Source of the DNA: Oscillospiraceae bacterium
Lineage (GTDB): Bacteria > Bacillota > Clostridia > Oscillospirales > Ruminococcaceae
Length of the DNA: 64,000 bases
Reading direction: 5' to 3'
Assembly (NCBI GenBank): GCA_022766785.1
Contig: JALEOL010000057.1
Span: 1-64,000 of the forward strand
Part shown: positions 52,793 to 61,724 of the stretch, in pieces
Layout of the letters: every line of letters begins with the position of its first letter
How positions within the stretch are numbered: position 1 is the first letter of the stretch
Translations under genes and position numbers: made by a program
The notes under the pieces: generated by a model
What the model was told of the DNA's origin: nothing
Seen by the model: only the letters and a program-made list of their open reading frames with translations
The model's database searches: none

Positions 52793-55700
52793 AGCACCAA
52801 AGGGTTTTGCGGCGGCAGGAAGAGACGGGGCAGTCGTACTGCGCTGGAAGCCGGTCAGCGGCGCTGAGGGCTACAGGGTGTTCTTTTATGCGGCGGACGA
52901 GCCGGGAAAGCTCATTAAGGCGAGGTATTCCAGGGACTGTGAGAAGGGAATTCTCGGTTTCTGCAACGGAAAGATGTACCTTGCCGAGGTGTGCGCATTC
53001 GCAATGGTGAACGGCAGGGAGGTGTGCGGCAGGAGGTCGGCAAGGCTTCCGTTTGTTCCAGTTTCGGAGAAGCTGCGCGCGCAGAACATCATCTGCCTGG
53101 AGCCTGGACAGACAGCCCGGATAAAATGGGAGGCGGATAACCAGGTGCCGTCGGCTCTGTTTTCGTCGGATAATGCCGCAATTGTTGCTGTGGACGGTTC
53201 AGGGAAGCTGTTCGCAAAGGCTCCCGGCAGCGCGAATATCACCATTACCTCCAGCGACAGGCAGAGGTTCGTGACCCGGGTCGAGGTGGGGCGCAGGCTT
53301 TACCGCGGCGAGAGCAGGGCGGTGCTGATGTTCGCCGGGGATATGATGTGCACCGTGGCTCAGCAGAAAGCGGTGGCGGAGCGTGGATACGACTTCTTTG
53401 ACCCGTTCAGACAGTTGAGGGGCATTCTGTCCCGGGCTGACTTTTCGGCGGCGGTGCTTGAGACCTGCTGCTGCGACGGAGCGGCTTTCGAGGGCGAGCA
53501 GCGCAGGAACCCTGACGGCTCGCCGAACGGCAATGCGCCTTCGACGTTTATCTCCGCGGCGGCATATGCCGGCTTTGACGGGCTGATAACAACGGCGAAC
53601 CGCAGCTGCACGGGGCGTATGCTCTCTGATACCGTATCGGAGATAAAGCGCAGCGGAATGCGGAATATAGGCACTTTCGGGGACTGTCCGGCGGTGTTTG
53701 ACGTGCGTGGCATCAGGGTCGCGGTGATCGCCTGCACGATGGTGACAAACAGCAATCAGGAGCAGCCTGACGGTGTTTACAGCCGGGAATATTTCACCAG
53801 CCGGGTGGAAGCGGCGCGCGGTATGGGCGCGGAATTCATCGCCGCATACATGCACTGGGGCGTTGTGAATTCCCATGCGGTGAGGACTTCGCAGGCGGAC
53901 GAGGCGCATTTCATGGCGGAGGCAGGTGCCGGACTTATCATCGGCTCTCACCCGCATATGGTACAGCGATTCACGACGATACACACCTCCGACGGAAGGG
54001 ATGTGCCGTGCGCGTACTCCCTGGGCGACCTCATTTCAACTATGTCCGAAATGGACGGCAACCGCGACGGTATTATACTCCGGGCGGAGCTTCACAGGAA
54101 AGAGGACGGAATTTCGTTGAAATGCTCCTGCATTCCGGTTATGACGGAGGACAGGGAATGGGGCGCAGAGGTGGTGCCGGTGTTCCCACCACACAGCGAG
54201 CTGAGCCGGGTTTCCCTGGAGCGCACTCAGGCGGCGGTGGGAAAGGGGCTTCAGTGCAGCCCGTACAAACCGAGGGTGCTGCTGTGCGGCTCTGAGCAGC
54301 TGGACAGGATATTTTCTGACGGGCAGGGCTTCCGGTGCAGCAGAGCGGCTATGCGGCTGTCCCAGCTTTCTCTTGGCTGCCGGAGGGCGGCAAGAGAGAT
54401 CGAAAGCAGCGCAGGCGACAAGCTGCGTCTGGATCTTAGCAAGGATATCGCCGGTGCGGTGCTTGCGATAAAGCCGGATCTTGTCGCAGTTGATCTTATG
54501 GCGGCGGCGCGCACTCCCTGCTGGACGCTCCCCGGAGAGCCGGGAGAGGAGCCACAGTTCTTCACGGACACAAAGGCGTTCCGTCAGTCGGAATTCTTCC
54601 GCAGGAATCGCGGCAGGCTGACGATGATAAAGCCACCGTTCGGGGAGAGCGTGTGGAAGCCGCTTCTCGGCAGATACTGCGAGCGGCTGACCGCTGCTGT
54701 CCCACCGGAAAGGATAATCCTGTTCAGAAACAGGTTTTCTAACCACAGCGCAAAGGACAACGAGCTGCGCGTCTGCCGCCCGAAAAAGAGCATGGTGCAG
54801 TTCCTGCGGGATATGGAGGAGCACTTCATAGCGAAGGTTAAGCCGCTTGTGGTGGATATTTCGGGGTATTACTTCACGGCAGGCGAGAACTCCGACGACC
54901 ACGAGCCTTTGTATTACCACGACGCATACCGGGCGGCGGTGGAGCTTTCCTGCGGCAGCGGACGCACCTGTGTTTCTCTTCCGGACGAAAGAGTGTGGTT
55001 CAGCAGGGTCATGAAGTATTACCAGAACATGACCGAGCGCTCATATTTCAGCTGGCTGCTGGATATGAACTGCGCCGCCGACCAGCTGATCGCCTATACC
55101 AGCGCAGAATTTGCCGCATCAAATGCCCAACGGCTGCTGCGGCTGAAACGCTCCGGGAACTGTGAGCTTTCCGCGGTGAAGGACTTTTTTGCAGAGGACA
55201 GCGGCTCCGGGGAGCTTATCCGGGCGGCTGACATAATTCACACGGTACTGGCAGGGCGGCTGGATCGTACATATGAGTTCTTCGAGCCGGCGTTCCGAGG
55301 GCATTACGGGATAATCCGCAAAATGATAAGGCTGCTTTCCACAGAGACGGGAGCCGCAGTCAACGAGGAGAACGCGGAGCTTGTATTTCTGCTCAGGGGT
55401 AAGCCGCAGCTGCGCAGATATCTTGCGTCCCTCAGCAGGAGGACGGTGGACATCTGGGGCAGCAGCGTTTCCCGGGAGTCGGCGAACTGCTGCCGGGAGG
55501 CGCACATCGGCACTTACATCTACAAGCAGCCGCCGATACTTGCGTTCGAGCCGCCGGTGGACGTGGAGCTTCCCGAGGGAGCGGAGGCGTTCAACGGCAG
55601 CAGGTGGCGCAGGAGAAATTTCCGTGACGCGCTGTTAAGAAGCGGCGACGCGGACATCAGCGGCAGCGAGTCCGGCTGGATCATCGTGGACTTCTGCGAC

Positions 55701-56237
55701 CTTATCAGCCGCATGACGGAGTACCGCGGGGCGCTGTTCGAAACGGACGATTTTATCCGCAGGACGGAGTTCTACAGGAGCATTCAGGAGGAATGCCGGG
55801 AATGCTGGCTGTTCGAAAGGCGTGACATGAAAACCTGCGCGGAACGGATAGCGCGCTTCGGCGAGCTGTTAAAGGCGAAGTACGGCGAGCATATTATCCT
55901 GATAAAAACCGAGCCGAAGGACAGGTACATAGACCTCGATCACCGTCTGAAGAAGATGGAAACAGACAATATGTTCATGATAAAAAAGCGGTTCATTTCG
56001 CTTTGCGAGGAACGCTTTGCGAGCGTCACCGGCTGCTGTGTCATCGATATATCGCGGAAGTTCTACGCTTCGGACAGCTTTCCGCTGGGGGGCGTTGATA
56101 TCGTGCATTACGAGGACGAATTCTACCGGCAGGCAGGGGCGTATATCAGCGAGATGATCAACGGCTCGGGCAGGCGCGTTTTCAATACCGTTGATGAGAA
56201 TTATTTACTGCTGAGGGATATGAGAGCGCAGAGATAA
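52776..56237 (+). CDS. Giant CapA-like / double DUF6270-like protein without signal peptide
   Basis: 1153 residues. Order: Fn3-like strand set (1-90), a Big-type Ig domain (~105-170, VPSALFSSDNAAIVAVDGSGKLFAKAPGSANITI), a CapA/PgsA-type metallophosphoesterase (~185-430, LMFAGDMMC, AYMHWGVVNSHAVRT, GAGLIIGSHPHMVQRF, CAYSLGDL), a first SGNH-like DUF6270 region (~500-770, PRVLLCGSEQLDRIF), a helical linker, and a second DUF6270 (~915-1130, TVDIWGSSVSRESAN). The usual CapA NNH metal motif reads TANRS, so one His ligand is missing. No export signal is visible although CapA domains are normally outside. Role in polymer handling is inferred. Confidence 0.75.
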   Translation: MAVELEAPKGFAAAGRDGAVVLRWKPVSGAEGYRVFFYAADEPGKLIKARYSRDCEKGILGFCNGKMYLAEVCAFAMVNGREVCGRRSARLPFVPVSEKLRAQNIICLEPGQTARIKWEADNQVPSALFSSDNAAIVAVDGSGKLFAKAPGSANITITSSDRQRFVTRVEVGRRLYRGESRAVLMFAGDMMCTVAQQKAVAERGYDFFDPFRQLRGILSRADFSAAVLETCCCDGAAFEGEQRRNPDGSPNGNAPSTFISAAAYAGFDGLITTANRSCTGRMLSDTVSEIKRSGMRNIGTFGDCPAVFDVRGIRVAVIACTMVTNSNQEQPDGVYSREYFTSRVEAARGMGAEFIAAYMHWGVVNSHAVRTSQADEAHFMAEAGAGLIIGSHPHMVQRFTTIHTSDGRDVPCAYSLGDLISTMSEMDGNRDGIILRAELHRKEDGISLKCSCIPVMTEDREWGAEVVPVFPPHSELSRVSLERTQAAVGKGLQCSPYKPRVLLCGSEQLDRIFSDGQGFRCSRAAMRLSQLSLGCRRAAREIESSAGDKLRLDLSKDIAGAVLAIKPDLVAVDLMAAARTPCWTLPGEPGEEPQFFTDTKAFRQSEFFRRNRGRLTMIKPPFGESVWKPLLGRYCERLTAAVPPERIILFRNRFSNHSAKDNELRVCRPKKSMVQFLRDMEEHFIAKVKPLVVDISGYYFTAGENSDDHEPLYYHDAYRAAVELSCGSGRTCVSLPDERVWFSRVMKYYQNMTERSYFSWLLDMNCAADQLIAYTSAEFAASNAQRLLRLKRSGNCELSAVKDFFAEDSGSGELIRAADIIHTVLAGRLDRTYEFFEPAFRGHYGIIRKMIRLLSTETGAAVNEENAELVFLLRGKPQLRRYLASLSRRTVDIWGSSVSRESANCCREAHIGTYIYKQPPILAFEPPVDVELPEGAEAFNGSRWRRRNFRDALLRSGDADISGSESGWIIVDFCDLISRMTEYRGALFETDDFIRRTEFYRSIQEECRECWLFERRDMKTCAERIARFGELLKAKYGEHIILIKTEPKDRYIDLDHRLKKMETDNMFMIKKRFISLCEERFASVTGCCVIDISRKFYASDSFPLGGVDIVHYEDEFYRQAGAYISEMINGSGRRVFNTVDENYLLLRDMRAQR

Positions 56238-56285
56238 AGCTGCGGTCTGACAGATACTATTACAACGCGGACAGGGGGCGGTCGT

Positions 56286-57470
56286 CTGAAAAACAGAATA
56301 CTTTCAGCGGCGCTGTGCCTGCTGCTTCTGACCGGGTGTTCCGAAAAGGAGCAGCAGCCCGTTATGACCGCTTCGCAGACCGCAGGGCAGGTCGTGAGTG
56401 AGCCTTCTGATACCGCTGTTCCGGTGGTTTCGTCCGAGGAGGAAATACTCACGGAGGACAGCGTGGCTCCTACCGTGGAGCAGTCCGCTGATAATACCAC
56501 GGATACAGCGGAAGAAAGCCGCGAAGAACCCACGGAAAGCCCTCCGGAGAACACCGTAGAGCCGGAGAGTACAGCCCCGGCAACATCAGCTGCGGCAACT
56601 CAGACCACTACCGTACAGACCACCATACAGACCACAGCCCCGGAGCCTGCGGAGGTGGTGATACCGGAGGTGAGGGTGCCGCTCTCGCCGGGGAAGGACG
56701 TTGCAGAGAACGAAAAGGTACGGGTGGACTACAGCAATGCTCCCGAGGGCTACATATCGGTATGCTGGAACGAGACCGGGAAGGCGGTAAAGCTGCGGAT
56801 AGTATGCGGCGAAACCACCTGCGACCATGACGTGCCCACCGGGGGAACGACTGAGTACTACCCCCTGTCCTGCGGCAGCGGCAGCTACACGGTGCAGATA
56901 TACGAGCAGACCGAGGGGAGCCGCTACACCAAGGTGCTGGAACAGGAATTCACCGCAAAAATAACCAACGAGACATCGCCGTTCCTTTACCCGAACAGGT
57001 ATGTGAAGTTCAGCAGGAATTCCGCCTGCGTTGAAAAGGCGGCTCAGCTCTGTGCAGGAAAGAACGGCACGATCGAAAAGACCGCCGCGATATTCGGGTG
57101 GATCACCGAAAACGTCACCTATGACCGGGAGCTTGCGGCAACGGTAAAGAGCGGCTACGTCCCCGACCCGGACAGCGTGCTGGCAAAGAAGTCCGGGATA
57201 TGCTACGATTACGCGTCGCTTATGGCGGCTATGCTGCGCTCGCAGGATATCCCCACACGGCTTGTCGTGGGTTATGCAAAGGAAAACATCTTCCACGCGT
57301 GGAACGAGATATGGACTGAGCAGACCGGCTGGATAACCCCGGAGCTGCTGCTTTCAAAGCAGGGCTATAATCTCACTGACGCGACATTCTACGCCGGCGC
57401 GGCGGATAAGGACAAGATCGCCGGATATATTTCGGACAGCGGAAATTACTCGGCGCTGTACTACTATTGA
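56286..57470 (+). CDS. Transglutaminase-like lipoprotein (probable CTG start)
   Basis: 394 residues. The track begins at ATG 56364, but the open frame upstream encodes KNRILSAALCLLLLTGCSEKE, a perfect lipoprotein signal with lipobox LTGC. The only plausible start is CTG at 56286, 7 nt after AGGGGG. A Thr/Glu/Pro-rich linker leads to a transglutaminase core: SGICYDYASLMAAML (Cys), ENIFHAWNEIW (His) and GWITPELL where the third residue would be. Family members act as peptidases or amidases on the surface. It lies 15 bp upstream of the pilus-like genes, which suggests shared regulation or a role in their assembly. Confidence 0.82.
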   Translation: MKNRILSAALCLLLLTGCSEKEQQPVMTASQTAGQVVSEPSDTAVPVVSSEEEILTEDSVAPTVEQSADNTTDTAEESREEPTESPPENTVEPESTAPATSAAATQTTTVQTTIQTTAPEPAEVVIPEVRVPLSPGKDVAENEKVRVDYSNAPEGYISVCWNETGKAVKLRIVCGETTCDHDVPTGGTTEYYPLSCGSGSYTVQIYEQTEGSRYTKVLEQEFTAKITNETSPFLYPNRYVKFSRNSACVEKAAQLCAGKNGTIEKTAAIFGWITENVTYDRELAATVKSGYVPDPDSVLAKKSGICYDYASLMAAMLRSQDIPTRLVVGYAKENIFHAWNEIWTEQTGWITPELLLSKQGYNLTDATFYAGAADKDKIAGYISDSGNYSALYYY

Positions 57471-57485
57471 ACCGGAGGGATTTTT

Positions 57486-58535
57486 ATGAGAGTAAAGAAG
57501 CTGGATAATGCCCAGGTGGAGTATATCTGCGAGCAGCTTTCCATGATCATCGGCTCCGGTATCGGCGTCGCTGACGGAATGGAGCTGCTGTGCGGCGATA
57601 TCGCGGAGGGTACGCTGAAGTCCGCCTGCATGGAGATCGCAGAAGCAGTCGGAAAGGGCGAGGCTCTGTCCGCTGCGGTAAGGGGCACGGGCAGGTTCCC
57701 TGCATACGCCGCGGATATGATTGAAGTCGGCGAGATGAGCGGCAAGCTGGAGGAGGTGCTCCGGGGACTTGCGCAGTACTACGACGAGAGGGACGATATC
57801 CGCAGGGCGCTGCGCGCGGCGGTGCTTCACCCCATGGTATTGCTGCTGATGATGACGGTGGTGATGATCGTGCTGGTGGTAATGGTCATTCCGATGTTCG
57901 GGGATATCTTCTCGCAGTTCGACAGCTCGGTGAGCGGAACGGTGAAGAATACCGTGGAGCTTGCATATAATTCCGGTACGGCTATCATGATAGTTCTGCT
58001 GGCGCTGATCGCGGTCTCCGCCGTTATCGCGCTGGTCTCGAAGTTCTCAAAGTCCGGCGGCGTCCCGGGGCGTATCCTGTCGGCGCTGCCGGTTACGAGG
58101 GGGATTGCAGAGAAGCTCTCCCTGTGCGACCTGACAAAGGCGATAAGCATAAATGTAAGCGCAGGTATCTCCCCGGAGGATATGATAATGCGGTCGAATA
58201 TCCGCAGCTTTATCCGGGACAGGCGCGTCGCCGCAAGATACGACGACTGCGAGAAGCGCGTTATAAACGGCGAGAGCTTCCCGGACGCAGTGATAAACAG
58301 CAGGCTGCTGCCGCCGCTTTACGCAAAGTCGCTGAAGCTGGCTTACGCCTCCGGCAGCTTTGAGAGCGTGTGGAAGCGCGTAAGCTCCACCTATCACGAG
58401 GAAACTCAGCGCAGCCTTGTGAACCTCACCGCCGTTGTCGAGCCGGCGATGATAATCGTTCTGGGAGTGCTGATCGGCGCGATACTGCTTATGCTTATGA
58501 TCCCGCTCATGAATATAATGTCGGTGCTGGGGTGA
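57486..58535 (+). CDS. Type II secretion / type IV pilus inner-membrane protein (GspF/PilC family)
   Basis: 349 residues. Two GspF halves are visible: CEQLSMIIGSGIGVADGMELL...YAADMIEVGEMSGKLEEVLRGLAQYY and LCDLTKAISINVSAGISPEDMIMRS...LPPLYAKSLKLAYASGSFESVWKRV. Helices lie near 115-140, 160-180 and at the C-terminus (VEPAMIIVLGVLIGAILLMLMIPLMNIM, with the VEP-x-x-I hallmark). It is the platform on which the ATPase acts. Confidence 0.92.
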   Translation: MRVKKLDNAQVEYICEQLSMIIGSGIGVADGMELLCGDIAEGTLKSACMEIAEAVGKGEALSAAVRGTGRFPAYAADMIEVGEMSGKLEEVLRGLAQYYDERDDIRRALRAAVLHPMVLLLMMTVVMIVLVVMVIPMFGDIFSQFDSSVSGTVKNTVELAYNSGTAIMIVLLALIAVSAVIALVSKFSKSGGVPGRILSALPVTRGIAEKLSLCDLTKAISINVSAGISPEDMIMRSNIRSFIRDRRVAARYDDCEKRVINGESFPDAVINSRLLPPLYAKSLKLAYASGSFESVWKRVSSTYHEETQRSLVNLTAVVEPAMIIVLGVLIGAILLMLMIPLMNIMSVLG

Positions 58536-58539
58536 GGTA

Positions 58540-58854
58540 ATGAAGAAGATGAGATTCAGGGCGGTCACGGTGATTCTGGGAGCGGTGCTGTTCGCTGTGA
58601 TGATACTGTGGCTGGTGCTGGCTCTGGGGAATGCTTCGAAGGCTTCCGAAAGCGAGAGGCTGGCTCAGGTGAAGCAGTCGGTGGAGAACGGCATAACCCT
58701 GTGCTACGCCACCGAGGGCGCTTACCCGGAGAGCCTGGAATATCTCACGCAGAGCTACGGCGTGGTGTATGACGAGAGCCGTTACCTGGTGCACTATGAG
58801 CGCTTCGCCGCAAATGTGCGCCCGACTGTGACGGTGATCCGGAGGGAGAGCTGA
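58540..58854 (+). CDS. Pilin-like small membrane protein (104 aa)
   Basis: 104 residues. A basic start MKKMRFRA precedes one hydrophobic helix (VTVILGAVLFAVMILWLVLAL), then NASKASESERLAQVKQSVENGITLCYATEGAYPESLEYLTQSYGV, which resembles the helix and loop of pseudopilins (repeated residues, 'YATEGAYPESLEYL' like the G-Y-P x L segment of minor pilins). There is no classical G/FTxxE prepilin cleavage site. It is followed 1 bp later by the next gene. Confidence 0.65.
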   Translation: MKKMRFRAVTVILGAVLFAVMILWLVLALGNASKASESERLAQVKQSVENGITLCYATEGAYPESLEYLTQSYGVVYDESRYLVHYERFAANVRPTVTVIRRES

Positions 58855-58855
58855 T

Positions 58856-59302
58856 ATGAAATTTCGCAGTGAAAGGACGCTTGCCGATACTGCATCGGCG
58901 GTGAGCAGCATGCTGCTTTTCGTGCTGTTCGCGCTGTGTATGCTTATGGCTGTGGCGGTCGCGGCGGACACCTACGGCAGGATAGAAAAGGGCTATCAGC
59001 AGTCCTTCGGGTCGGCTTCGTCGATAAAGTATGTCGCCAACAAGCTGCGCTGTGCAGAGAATGTCACGCTGCTGGACAACGGCGGCGCGGCGGTGGAGAG
59101 CGACGGCATGGTGAGCGTGATATGGTGCTCCGGCGGAGAATTGTACGAGAAATACGCCCCTGCCGGCGGCGAAATTACGACACAGGGCGGCGACAGGATA
59201 TCCAGCGCCGATTCGCTGAGCATTACCGAAAACGGCGGCTTGTATGTGATAACGGTCACAGCCGGGGAAGAAACCTCCTCGGTCATGGTGCGGAGAGGGT
59301 GA
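58856..59302 (+). CDS. DUF4860-like pilin cluster protein (148 aa)
   Basis: 148 residues. The N-terminal helix (VSSMLLFVLFALCMLMAVAVAADTYGRI) and the pattern YQQSFGSASSIKYVANKLRCAEN agree with DUF4860 proteins found beside GspF in Clostridia. The C-terminal half is beta-rich. Likely a minor pilin or assembly factor. Its stop overlaps the next start. Confidence 0.65.
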   Translation: MKFRSERTLADTASAVSSMLLFVLFALCMLMAVAVAADTYGRIEKGYQQSFGSASSIKYVANKLRCAENVTLLDNGGAAVESDGMVSVIWCSGGELYEKYAPAGGEITTQGGDRISSADSLSITENGGLYVITVTAGEETSSVMVRRG

Positions 59303-59736
59303 TCTTACTGAACAGAAAGAGCAATATCCTGCTGTTTGCAGAAATGACTATCGCACTGCTGTTCTTTGTTATCTCCTTTGCCGTGATGATCAGGGTGTTT
59401 GCGGCGGCGGACGGGCTGGAGCGCAGGGCGCAGCGGCGCGAAAAGGCGGTGCTGTGCGCGCAGTCGATAGCGGAGGCTTATTCCGTGAGCGGCGACACCG
59501 GGACGGCTCTGAGGCTGGTTTTCGGCGAGGATATCCCCCAGGAGGATATCACGCTTAACTCAGAGCTTGTGCCGGAGGATAACGGAGAAATAACGCTCAC
59601 GCTTTCCGAGGAGAAAGATGATACGGCAGCCGGGACTTATTCCACGCTGAGCATTCGGTTCGGGTATTCCGGGGAGGAGCTGTTTTCGCTGGACTGCGGA
59701 GCCTATATCCCACGGGGAGGTGCTGCGGTTGAATAA
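59299..59736 (+). CDS. Pilin-like membrane protein (about 145 aa)
   Basis: One N-terminal helix (ILLFAEMTIALLFFVISFAVMIRVFAAA) with a Glu at position 5-like distance, as in type IV pilins (E in FAEMTIALLFF), followed by a helix and a beta-rich end. GGAGAGG lies directly before GTG at 59299, too close; CTG at 59308 (nine bases on, CTG AAC AGA AAG) has better spacing and gives a cleaner start. The track's earlier start at 58936 overlaps the previous gene out of frame and is rejected. Confidence 0.65.
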   Translation: MILLNRKSNILLFAEMTIALLFFVISFAVMIRVFAAADGLERRAQRREKAVLCAQSIAEAYSVSGDTGTALRLVFGEDIPQEDITLNSELVPEDNGEITLTLSEEKDDTAAGTYSTLSIRFGYSGEELFSLDCGAYIPRGGAAVE

Positions 59737-60217
59737 GAAAAAGCGGTTTTTCGGCAGCACGGTGGGCGTTGGATATATTTCCATGATGCTGATATTTACG
59801 GTGATCTGCCTGACGATACTGGCGGTGCTGAGCTTCCAGGCGGTGTATTCCAACGACAGGGTGAGCAGCCGCAGCGAGAGGTTCACACAGGAATACTACG
59901 ACGCGGACATGGCGGCGAAAAGGACTCTGGCTCAGCTTGACGGCATAGCGCTGGAGTGTGCGGAGAGCTTTTCGTTTGAGGAGAACTTCATCAGCGGCGC
60001 GGAGGAGCTTCCGGGGATAACCGCGGCGAGGGTGCCCGGAGGGGTGAGGGCGGATTATTCCGCGAGAATAAACGACCGTCAGCGGCTGTATGTCAGCGTG
60101 GTGTTTTACGGCGATACTGCGGCAGGCAGGTACGAGGTGCTGCAATGGCGCAGCGTAACGGAGGATAATTCACCGGACAGCACGCCGGCGGTTTGGGACG
60201 GCAGCGATCTGGTGTAA
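59729..60217 (+). CDS. Pilin-like membrane protein (162 aa)
   Basis: 162 residues from TTG at 59729, 8 nt after GGGGAGG. KKRFFGSTVGVGYISMMLIFTVICLTILAVLSFQAVYSND is a basic stretch and helix of the pilin type without a standard cleavage site. The outer part (EYYDADMAAKRTLAQLDG) recalls the helical region of Clostridial type II secretion accessory pilins. It ends the tight gene run; pilT begins 173 bp later, and I see nothing sure in that gap. Confidence 0.65.
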   Translation: MNKKKRFFGSTVGVGYISMMLIFTVICLTILAVLSFQAVYSNDRVSSRSERFTQEYYDADMAAKRTLAQLDGIALECAESFSFEENFISGAEELPGITAARVPGGVRADYSARINDRQRLYVSVVFYGDTAAGRYEVLQWRSVTEDNSPDSTPAVWDGSDLV

Positions 60218-60390
60218 CACCGATCCCCATTAAAATTCAGGAAATCTTTGCAGAAATCCAGCGCCGCTATCTGCGTCAAGTTCCCTTGCAAGGCATACAG
60301 CCTGGCGGCGGTCACTTTTCTGGAGATCGGCACTGTCTTTCAGCAAATCTTTTCCTTCATTTTAATGAATATTAGTTTGAAAGGTGAACT

Positions 60391-61452
60391 ATGGACATTC
60401 TTGAAATTCTGAAAAAAGCGGCGGCGGATCACGCTGCGGATATTTTTATAGTTTCCGGCGCGGTGCTGAGTTACAAGGCGCAGGGAAAGATGTACCGTTT
60501 GGGTGACGAGCCGCTCTCTCCCGATGACACAAAGGCGCTGGTGGTGCAGATATTCAGGCTGGCGAAATTCGACATCAGCGAGGACAACATACCGGAGCGC
60601 GAGAAGGATTTTTCCCTGTCAGTACCCGGCGTGGGGCGCTTCCGTGCAAATATCTACAAGCAGAGAAGCTCATGGTCGGCGGTGCTGAGATATGTTCCGT
60701 TTGAGCTTCCCGACCCGGTGAAGCTGGGTATCCCGGAGCAGGTGATGCAGCTCAGCGAGAGCCGCAGCGGTATCGTGCTGATCACCGGCGTTGCGAGCAG
60801 CGGTAAATCCACCACGCTTTCCTGCATAATCGACAGGATCAACCAAACCAGGAACGGGCATATAATCACTATTGAGGATCCTATCGAATTTCTGCACCGG
60901 CACAATAAGTGCATTGTCAGCCAGCGCGAGATAAGCATCGACACCGACAGCTACATAGACGCGCTAAGGGCTGCGCTGCGCCAGTCGCCGGACGTAATTC
61001 TGCTGGGCGAAATGAGAGACCACGAGACCATAAGCGTTGCAATGACCGCCGCCGAGACCGGTCAGCTGGTTCTGTCCACCCTGCACACCCTGGGCGCTGC
61101 GAACACTATCGACCGTATAATCGACGTATTTCCCATAAATCAGCAGCACCAGATCAGGGTGCAGCTGTCAATGGTGCTGAATGCCGTTGTGTGTCAGCAG
61201 CTGCTGCCCTCGGTGGACGGGGGACTTATCCCGGCATTTGAGATAATGACGATGAACAACGCTGTGCGCACGCTTATCCGCGACCAGAAAACGCATCAGA
61301 TCGACACGATATTGCAGTCCTCCGACGGAATGCAGACCATGGACAGCTGCATAGCGGGGCTTTACAGAGACGGAAAGATAACCGCCCGGACTGCTGTGGA
61401 GCACGCATATAATCCCGAGATAATGGCAAAGCGTATTTCGGCAGCAAACTGA
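60391..61452 (+). CDS. PilT-family type IV pilus ATPase
   Basis: 353 residues. ITGVASSGKSTTLSCIIDRIN near 132 is Walker A, ITIEDPIEFLH the Asp box, SQREISIDTDSYIDALRAALRQSPDVILLGEMRDHETISVAMTAAETGQLVLSTLHTLGA spans Walker B and the His box. GEMRD-x-ETI is the retraction-ATPase form (PilT) rather than the assembly form (PilB). It is the only pilus ATPase in the window, so it may power both directions or act with a PilB encoded elsewhere. The gap before it suggests its own expression. Confidence 0.92.
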   Translation: MDILEILKKAAADHAADIFIVSGAVLSYKAQGKMYRLGDEPLSPDDTKALVVQIFRLAKFDISEDNIPEREKDFSLSVPGVGRFRANIYKQRSSWSAVLRYVPFELPDPVKLGIPEQVMQLSESRSGIVLITGVASSGKSTTLSCIIDRINQTRNGHIITIEDPIEFLHRHNKCIVSQREISIDTDSYIDALRAALRQSPDVILLGEMRDHETISVAMTAAETGQLVLSTLHTLGAANTIDRIIDVFPINQQHQIRVQLSMVLNAVVCQQLLPSVDGGLIPAFEIMTMNNAVRTLIRDQKTHQIDTILQSSDGMQTMDSCIAGLYRDGKITARTAVEHAYNPEIMAKRISAAN

Positions 61453-61598
61453 TGCCATTGACCGGCGTTTTGCGTCATTTATGTAAAGCTGTGATATCGG
61501 TATGTTTTTAGCGCATAGCTTGTGCTGACAGACTGCTTTCTATAGGGCTGCAATTATGCCTGAAGCGTGACTTATCTGCTAAAGTATTGGCAAATCTA

Positions 61599-61627
61599 TT
61601 GACAAAATGTCACAAGCGGTGTATAAT
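61599..61627 (+). promoter_or_regulatory. Promoter of the choice-of-anchor-A protein
   Basis: TTGACA (61599-61604), 17-bp spacer, TATAAT (61622-61627), a consensus promoter with a ~90-nt leader. Confidence 0.88.
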
Positions 61628-61724
61628 AAAATAAACTATATGGGAGTGTTGCGCCTTGCCGGGTCTGCAGTCCGTTTTGATACTGGTTTTTCCGAAAGCA
61701 GCAACTTCAAGGAGGTAATTTGTT

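Noticed and set aside
60218-60390. Further pilin gene between the last pilin-like gene and pilT
   Set aside because: The 60-aa ORF at 60193-60375 has no SD, no membrane helix and overlaps the preceding gene; nothing else supports coding.
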